Below, one piece after another: positions 57,475-64,000 of a DNA stretch of 64,000 nucleotides. This DNA is from Aquatica leii (Eukaryota > Arthropoda > Insecta > Coleoptera > Lampyridae). Under the pieces are notes generated by a model. The model searched no databases, was not told the DNA's origin, and was given only the letters and a program-made list of their open reading frames with translations. The DNA is taken from assembly GCA_035610365.1 (NCBI GenBank), contig CM069436.1:5880937-5944936 (forward strand). The letters run 5' to 3'. The position numbers and the translations under genes were made by a program. Numbering within the stretch: the stretch's first letter is position 1; every line of letters begins with the position of its first letter.

Positions 57475-60110
57475 AACATAAACCACTTGAGGTCTTTTGC
57501 ATCGTCCATATCTGTCACTCTGTTGACCATTCTCGTGTCTTCATTGTCGTTCGTGTTGTTGCCGATGTAGGGAGCCAACCGATTGATGATTTCGGACACG
57601 GTAGATGACATAATTTATTTTCGCCAAAATTGCGTAAGGACTTTCCCATTGTGTCTGTAACTTTGGAGACCACCCTCGTTTTCGTTGTGGGTTGTACAAC
57701 CAAACCAGGTCATCAGGTTTTTCTGGCCTTTACGTCATATTGGTCTTTCATTGAGTCACTGACGATTTGAATGTTATTTCGGACGTTACTGCATTATCTT
57801 CTTGAGTTGGCTGACGTAGTCATCCCCAACAACTTCTTCTCTAGACGTTCATCTAAACTGAAGATCGCATGCACGGTAACCTTATCTCACGTTCAAACAT
57901 CACACAAACAACAGTTTGGCCAGTAGTGTCGTAAACGGATGATCGATACGCCATTAGGAACAGATGTAAATATTGATTTCAATCTCGTTGGTGTTCGGAG
58001 ACTACTTTGACGAGATACTTTACCATTGTTCTATTCATCCGTCCTGGTCTTCTTGATTCTTAGCATTGGACAGACGTTTTGGAACAAGGCAGACCCGAAG
58101 TTAAGCCCCTGATCTAAATAAAGCTCAAACGGAACCCTAAAGCGGCAGAAAAACTTTTTCACCGACATATCTGCAACAGTTGTGGCTTCTTGATTTGGTT
58201 TCGCGTACGCTTCCGTCCATTTGGTGAAATAATCCATGGCTACCAGGCACTTGTTCCGTTTCTAGCAATGTGCCTACAATCTCAATTGCTACCCTTTCGA
58301 ATGGACTTCCGACGTTGTACTGTCTCATAGGAGCCTTGCGCTTTCTAATTGGTCCGTTTCCATACGCGCATAATTACATTACATATTCTTTGTATTTTAC
58401 CCAATAGAACCTTTTCCTGAACTTTTCAAGCGTCTTCTTCACAGCGAAATGTCCTCCAAAATTTCTACCATGCAAATACTGCAATAGTTCCGACACTGGG
58501 TTTCTCCGCACCACTAACTAGATGCAGTTTCGTTTCGATGCCATCGTCGCTCTCCAGGGATTGCTTTAACCATTTTCCAATATCAAGAAGTCCCAGTGTG
58601 CCACAAATATGCTTTCACCGTTTCACTTTGCGCGCTAATTTCTTCCCAAGTTGGTCTTTCTTTATTCGCTTTGTAATTTATTATCAATTGTAGTTTCGGA
58701 TCACTCTCTTGTTCTCGATGCAGTTGAGCTGGTTGCCAATTATCGTCAATCGCCGTTGTTCTGCGACATGACCACAGTTAACCGTGCATGGTCGTCTAGA
58801 TAGGGCGTCTGCGTTGTGATGACTAGTTCTAGCAAAATATTCTGTATCAAAATGGTATTTCTGCAATCGTTCAATCCACCTCGCACCTTGTTCTGCAGGG
58901 TTTCAAAATTGAATAAGCTATTTCAGTGCAGCTGGTCAGTCCGCAGAAAAAAAAACTTGTCCATATAAGTATTTGTAGAAAAGTTCAACGGACTTCACAA
59001 CAACTAACAATTCTCTTCTAGTTACGCAATAATTCTTCACAGACTTCGACAGAACTTTACTAATGTATCCGATCATCTTCTCTTCTCTATTCTGGATTTG
59101 AGAAAGTGCACCTCCTATTGCGAGGTTGTCTAACACAAACTTGCTTTCCACTCAAGGATATCTGAATATCGGTGCCGCAACTAGAGACTGCTTCAACTTT
59201 TACAGTTACAGCTTCGTTAAGGTCGTCGTTCCAAGTAAAATCGCGTTCTTCTTCGGTAAGTCTTGTCAGCGGTTTTGCAATGTTGGGAAATCCCAACACG
59301 AATTTGCGATAATACGTGTACAATCCGAAAAAACTGCTTCGTTCGTGTTTATCCTTTGGTATTGACCAATCTTGGCTGCCCTAATTTTATCAGGTTGGGC
59401 CATTACTCCCGTTCTGGATACAACGTGTCCTAAATACTTCACTTCTTTTCTGAAGATATGGCACTTCATTAGACTTAATTTCAGGTTTGCACCTCGCAAT
59501 CGTTGAAACACTTCTTTCAAAATTTTCAAGTGCTCTTCGAACAATTTTCCAACCACAATCACGTCGTCCAAATACACCAAGCACGTCTTCCAAGACAGTC
59601 CTCGCAAGATCGTCTCCATGAAACGCTCGAAAGTTGCAGGAGCGTTGCACAATTCAAAAGGCATAACCGTAAATTGCCATAAAACTGTTACAATGGTAAA
59701 CGCAGTTTCTCGCGGTTCCAAGTCTACTTCCCAGTAGCCACTTTTCAAGTTGAAAGTGGAAAACCATTTCGAATCAGATAAGGTATCTAATGTGTAGTCA
59801 ATTCGGAGTAACGGGTAACTATCATTCTTGGTGACCCCATTGAATTGTCTATAATCAACAAAAAATTTCCTTGACTCATCCTTTTTCTTCACCAAGATCA
59901 CTGGAGATGCCCACAGACTGTTAGATCGTTCGATCACATTCTGAGTTTCCATTTCAGCGATTATCTTCTCGGCTTCTTCTCGCTTAACCAAGGAACGCGG
60001 TCTCGGATATTGTCGTATTGGTTGAGCATCGCCAGTACTGATTTTGTGTTTTACGACGTCAGTTTTTCCATTAGTTATCATCCATATTGCAAAGACGTCG
60101 AAAAATTTAA
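56821..60110 (-). mobile_element. Ty3/Gypsy fossil with macro-domain 3' part
   Basis: Fossil Ty3/Gypsy pol on the minus strand. RT lies at about 60081-59266 (YRQFNGVTKNDSYPLL, LVYLDDVIVV), RNase H follows (ending HNADALSRRPC near 58820), then integrase with MDYFTKWTEAYA near 58230 and a GPY/F-type end near 57660. Directly after the integrase comes a macro-domain and CCCH-finger region (see 56841-57620). No LTR of its own is recognised. Broken in several places; moderately old. Confidence 0.72.
56841..57620 (-). pseudogene. Macro-domain plus CCCH region, copy 1
   Basis: Part of the Gypsy fossil. It is a segment resembling the compact macro domains of the OARD1/Poa1 type (ADP-ribose binding), with a WNALLNLRDHV-type helix, followed by a cysteine/histidine finger of CCCH shape and a short charged tail (KENEGNSRKR). 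It is the less well preserved of two copies. Any function in the original element is unknown. Confidence 0.5.
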
Positions 60111-60185
60111 AAAAAGTTTATTTTATTTTAAAAAAACAAATTAACAAGTTAACACACTGATTTAATAACATCTATCCCATAAAGA
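60111..60185. other. Junction between Gypsy fossil and right duplication copy
   Basis: AT-rich junction (TTTTATTTTAAAAAAACAAA). No target duplication evident. Confidence 0.3.
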
Positions 60186-60870
60186 TGTCTTATATACAGA
60201 GGTTTTTATTTAGCCTCAGAAAAAGAAATCTAGGAAAGTTAAGTCGAGCCTTCGAGTTAGCCAGGCAACAGAACACTTCTCGGTGCTCCCTCATGTTGAA
60301 ATTAAAGTGATTGTCTGATGTTTAATCGAATGTTTAATATTGTTGCAAGTTAACAACAGAACGCTTAAGACTTGAACACTTTATTGTCACTTATTGGTAC
60401 AACGCACATCTCTGTCGTAGATCTTTATTATATACTCTACTAGCAGTTTTGTCTGTTACGACTCTTTGACACAATCAACATCTCCATTTTAAAAGGGGTA
60501 AATTTTCATCCTTTATGACAACTAAGACTGTTGTCCTACCAATCGCTGTCCAATGAAAAAGTGCCCAGGTGTTAAAGGGTTATAGTCGGTAGGGTGAAGA
60601 TGCAATACAAGTGTAGTAGCAAATTCTTCATAAATTTAACTGTTATTTCCCATAACTCGTTTTATGTGGAATTTAATCGATTTTACGTCTGCGTCCCAAA
60701 GACCGCCAAAATGAAGTGATCTGGGAATAATAAAATGCCAATTGATCCCTTCCTGACTTAGTTCTGCAGATAATTTAACTTTGGCGGTTTTTAAAAAACT
60801 TTTTACACTCATTATACTGGCTCCGACCAAGTTTGCACTATTTTCAGATTAATGTTGGATCATTTTCCAC
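60186..60870 (-). mobile_element. BEL/Pao fossil, copy 2
   Basis: Same fossil 3' end as at 55726-56600: integrase end (HFGGLWDADVKSIKFHIKRV) at about 60830-60540 and LTR-like segment at about 60500-60186. Somewhat shorter than copy 1. Broken. Confidence 0.65.
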
Positions 60871-61082
60871 GCCTCGATAGAAATCATAGCAAGCAAGCAA
60901 GCAATAAAACACTTGGTAGTCACATCGGTTACTAGATCTAAATGTATGGCCTTTAGTGGCAAAGCACACAAACACGTATATACCTACGCTTGAGTCAATT
61001 TTAAATTTCTTGTTTTTCAAAAATGTAAGTTGACCGAACCACACGTAATTTTGATAAATCGCTCATTATATAATTTAAAATT

Positions 61083-61746
61083 ATCCGGAACGTTATCTTC
61101 TTATCGCTTCCAGGAGTTTCCTTCATTTTCTTTAAGCTTTAAACACTTTTCGGAAACAGAATGTAACACTGCCTCCTCCTCTATAGATCCGTTCTGTCCC
61201 AAAACAGATTCAAACTCACGGCATCTGTAAAAGCGGTCATGACGGTAAGCACAATACTGTCCATCTTTGCATTCTCCTTGTTGATAGAAATAACAGTGAA
61301 CGGTCTTATCGTTCCCGGTCGTGTTTCCCAAGTTATAACTCCAAACCAACACTTGAACTCGTGTACCCCGGAATCCAGTTGCTGTAAACCGCAGCTAAGC
61401 TTAGGAACTACTAGTTTCCTGATGTTGTTTTGCATGACGTGGTTTCTCAGGTCCAGCAAGGCGTTCCATAAGTCTCTGTATTCGGCCTTCTGATAAGACA
61501 ACTCCTTGGTAACTAAGTAGTAGATAGACTGTTGATCTTGAATCTTTAAAACCCTTCCTACTGTAGGTCGCTGTTTTCGAAGTTCATCCAAGCCTCAAAA
61601 CTTCCTCTTAAATTCCACGGCAATCTCTCTGGACATGTGCAACTCTTAGGCAACACAGTGTGCGAGTAGTCCTTCGGTACGTCAAACAGATCTTATTGTA
61701 CTTTTCTAGTCACTCCAAATCTTGTTTTCGCGGTTCCATTATGAGT
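61083..61746 (-). pseudogene. Macro-domain plus CCCH region, copy 2
   Basis: Better preserved copy. One minus-strand stretch reads STVGRVLKIQD-like sequence, then YLVTKELSYQKAEYRDLWNA, LLDLRNHVMQNNIRKLVVPK and LSCGLQQLD, the order of strands and helix expected in the C-terminal part of an OARD1-type macro domain. An overlapping frame then gives a C-X7-C-X5-C-X3-H finger (CYFYQQGECKDGQYCAYRH). Treated as part of a Gypsy-type fossil by comparison with copy 1, which sits directly behind an integrase. Biochemical activity is not implied. Confidence 0.55.
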
Positions 61747-62400
61747 GAGGAGGAGGAGGAGGAGGAGGATGTGGACCCACAAAACCGTCCGAACTTGCTT
61801 GGTACGAATTCGCCACAAAATTATATAGGTAAGAAATGAACATGTTTCATTTAAAGGACAAGTCTGGTTACGACTCAGTTGGATGGGCTAAGGTAACAGT
61901 ACGTGCTTTGAGAGCACGCGATTCAGCGAGGCACCTGCCTTTCGGCTTATTCTCGCTTCTAAGGCATAAAAACCAAGTAGGTAGGAAAATGACTTAGAAA
62001 ATTGTAAAGGAACTAAGAGAGGCAGATTAGTTAAGTAGCTACTGCAAAAAATGAACTAAAAGGGTTATTCAAAATAAAAATACTGAACTAAATGACTCAA
62101 AAAATAAAATGCATGCTATTAATGTTAATACAAACTAAATACCTACTTTGCCATAGCGTACTTATAGAAAATAAACAAAACCATGCAAAATTCGTTAGCA
62201 AAATAAAACTTCATTCTTATTGTAAACTCTGATCTCTCTTTGCGAAAGGTCTATATACGTTAACACCAGGCACCAGTGCGAGAATGGTCTGAGGGGAATT
62301 GGGAAATGGGCTAATAATGGTTGATAGGGCACTCCGATCCTCATCGAATTCGCGACAAGCGAGAATCCGATGCGCCGGAGTGTCAGGAACGACGGACACT
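61747..62400 (+). mobile_element. 5' fragment of the RNase H LINE family
   Basis: Plus-strand fragment matching the 5' monomer at 37510-37945 and the first ORF1 bases to about 38100. It begins in a GAGGAGGAGGAGG run. It carries the same hairpin at 61902-61918 (CGTGCTTTGAGAGCACG) and the same ATTCTTATTGTA monomer end. The rest of the LINE is absent. Confidence 0.65.
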
Positions 62401-62459
62401 CTCGTCCGGGTACGTGGGGCATTCTGACCCAGGTAAGGATATCTGGGATAACAAAATAA

Positions 62460-63989
62460 GCATTACGCTCTTTATGGGAAGTGTCCCACAGCCGCTACCA
62501 TTCACCCAAGATCAAGACTTTTAAGTGACGCTTGGCCGCTGAAAAGGACGGAAAATCGTCATTTGAAACGTGCTGGTCAAGGAAATTGCACGAGCTAACC
62601 TTGCGAAAAACTTTGGTGCAGTAGATTTCCTGCAATAGGAATTGTAGGGGAGGATGTATAGAAATAACACAGAGGGTATCGACGGGAACGGTACGATACG
62701 CCCCTACGATAGTTCTCAGGAAAAAGAATTGGAGCGAGGCTAGTTTCATGACCACGTGGGAATGTCGAAGTCTGTGGTACCAAATGTCTAGGCCGTAAGT
62801 GAGCATGGGAATGACTGCATTGTCGAAGATATTCGCAAGATGTTTTTTCTGAAGATTCCATTTCAGCCGTGAGTATTTGTAGAACAAGTGCAAGATGCTC
62901 TTGCACTTGTCTACTACGAAAGCGCAATGTTTAACAAAACTCAGCTTGTCGTCGAGTAATAGTCCGACGTACTTGAATTCGAAGACCCTACGGACAGGAG
63001 TATCGTGGAGGCGCAGTGAAGGATCTCGTCTTAGTGTAGAGCCAAAAATCATGTACTTAGTCTTGTCTGCAGAAATACTTAGTTTATTCCTGTCAGCCTA
63101 GCTAGTCACAATATTTAGGCACGTGTTAGATTTTGCCTCCAAGTCTCGTTTGGTATTTGTGGACACTGTGACGGTTATGTCGTCCGCATAAGCAAAAATG
63201 TCTCAGTCTGCTGGTAAGTCTTAGTCTAGAAGATCGGGGCTTTTTGGTGGTGTTTTCGTAAACAACGCACCGCTCGCTTTAACCTGTCTAACTTAGGACT
63301 CCACCATGGTACACCAGCTCTAGATCTTAGGCGTATGCTGTTTAAGCCATTCTGACAAAAGTTGAGGATTATCCTGGTCAATTTATCAATGAAGGCGTCT
63401 ACAGATTTAGGATCGTGGCACAAAGCACCATGTGGAAGATAAATAGGAATTGAACTTCAGATAGTCTCATTTAGGCGAACGGGATCAATGCGTTTGTAGT
63501 CAAGGATTCTTCGAACCGTATTAGTCGGTGGTCACTTTCTATTACGTTTAGAATGACGCGCCAGTTTAATATTTTCCTGGCTAAACATGGAGATACTAGT
63601 GTAACGTCTATGTTAGTTGAACCTAGATGGCTAGCGAAAGTGAAAGGTTGAAATGGTTCATTAACAACACAGAGGTCGCGTTCACCCACGAGGTTCTCCA
63701 CACATCGTCCTCGTTCGTCGGTCACCGGGGAGTGCCAAAACGGCGATTTCAAGTTGAAGTTACCTGCTATGATAATAGGAATATCTCTTAGTTCATCCAG
63801 AATTTTATCTAAGTGTTGAAGATGAATACGAACATCCTCACTCGACGGCCAATAAATGCCGACGATTGCCAAGGAGGTGTTTCCAACCGTAACCATAGTT
63901 ACTGCATTGCAGTCGTTAGTTAAATGGCTGAGTGTCACCACTCCGACGGGCTTCGAACTATTAAAAACAATTGGCGAGTAATACCGCAT
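62460..63989 (-). mobile_element. APE-type LINE with deleted RT, runs off window
   Basis: Non-LTR retrotransposon of R1/LOA-like type on the minus strand. It continues beyond the right edge. The 3' end lies near 62460, at the junction with the preceding LINE fragment. Confidence 0.72.
62495..63989 (-). pseudogene. LINE ORF2 with most of RT missing
   Basis: 63989-63471 is the second half of the APE endonuclease (IIIAGNFNLKSPFWHS, TNIDVTLVSPCLAR, ESDHRLIRFE). 63423-63226 is the linker (GVPWWSPKLDRLKRAVRCLR). At about 63225 the sequence jumps to the RT active site IFAYADDITVTVSTN (63205-63160), so the RT fingers and first palm motifs, several hundred codons in relatives, are deleted. 63052-62495 is the thumb and C-terminal part (FKYVGLLLDDKLSFVKHCAF, DNAVIPMLTYGLDIWYHRLR). 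Not functional. Confidence 0.78.
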
Positions 63990-64000
63990 AGAAGAGGATG

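Larger units (their letters stand above)
60186..61746. repeat. Direct duplication, right copy
   Basis: Right copy of the 55726-57474 duplication. Its alignment stops at 61746, exactly where LINE 5' sequence begins. Confidence 0.75.

Noticed and set aside
1-64000. CRISPR arrays, operons, tRNA and rRNA genes
   Set aside because: None seen; the window is eukaryotic nuclear DNA and no tRNA-like fold or rRNA segment caught my eye.

Overview
This window looks like nuclear DNA from an insect. It is AT-rich, holds three well-conserved host genes with insect-type products and very short introns (46 to 53 bases), and is packed with insect-type transposable elements. A beetle is my guess from the mix of elements, but nothing here proves the order.

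Host genes. (1) Drak, a death-associated-protein-kinase-related serine/threonine kinase, plus strand, three 3' coding exons at 15928-17088; its 5' exons were not found. (2) An SRRM2/CWC21-type spliceosome protein, plus strand, 19294-33924, with nine or ten coding exons, a possible alternative first coding exon (20313-20572), two possible last exons, and a 9.6 kb intron holding a LINE and an LTR-element gag fossil. (3) The nuclear receptor Hr96, minus strand, 54840-42899, three coding exons that join in frame to 512 residues; its 10.4 kb second intron holds a LINE, a Tc1/mariner-type element with very long inverted repeats, and Ty3/Gypsy fossils.

Layout. 0.2-3.7 kb: pogo/Tigger-like transposon (minus) split by a palindromic hAT MITE with a perfect 8-bp target duplication. 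5.8-8.0 kb: Penelope-like element with RT and GIY-YIG endonuclease (minus). 8.5-11.7 kb: APE-type LINE (minus). 13.6-14.7 kb: a second, older pogo remnant. 15.9-17.1 kb: Drak. 18.05-18.53 kb: dense cluster of ACGT cores. 19.3-33.9 kb: SRRM2-like gene, with an R1-like LINE (25.9-29.7 kb) and a gag fossil (29.8-30.8 kb) inside. 35.6-36.1 kb: Polinton/Maverick fossil. 37.0-40.7 kb: RNase H-bearing LINE (plus) with two tandem 5' monomers. 41.0-42.0 kb: internally deleted hAT element with perfect 8-bp target duplications. 42.9-54.8 kb: Hr96 and the elements in its intron. 55.7-61.7 kb: Ty3/Gypsy and BEL/Pao fossils, with a direct duplication that carries a macro-domain and CCCH-finger reading frame. 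61.7-62.4 kb: another 5' fragment of the 37-kb LINE family. 62.5 kb to the right edge: an APE-type LINE that has lost most of its RT.

The host genes are intact by splice-phase bookkeeping. Nearly everything else is mobile DNA, mostly broken. The points most worth a second look are the macro/CCCH cassette in the Gypsy fossil, the alternative ends of the SRRM2-like gene, the long-inverted-repeat mariner, and the hAT element whose reading frame joins a zinc-binding start directly to a dimerisation end.
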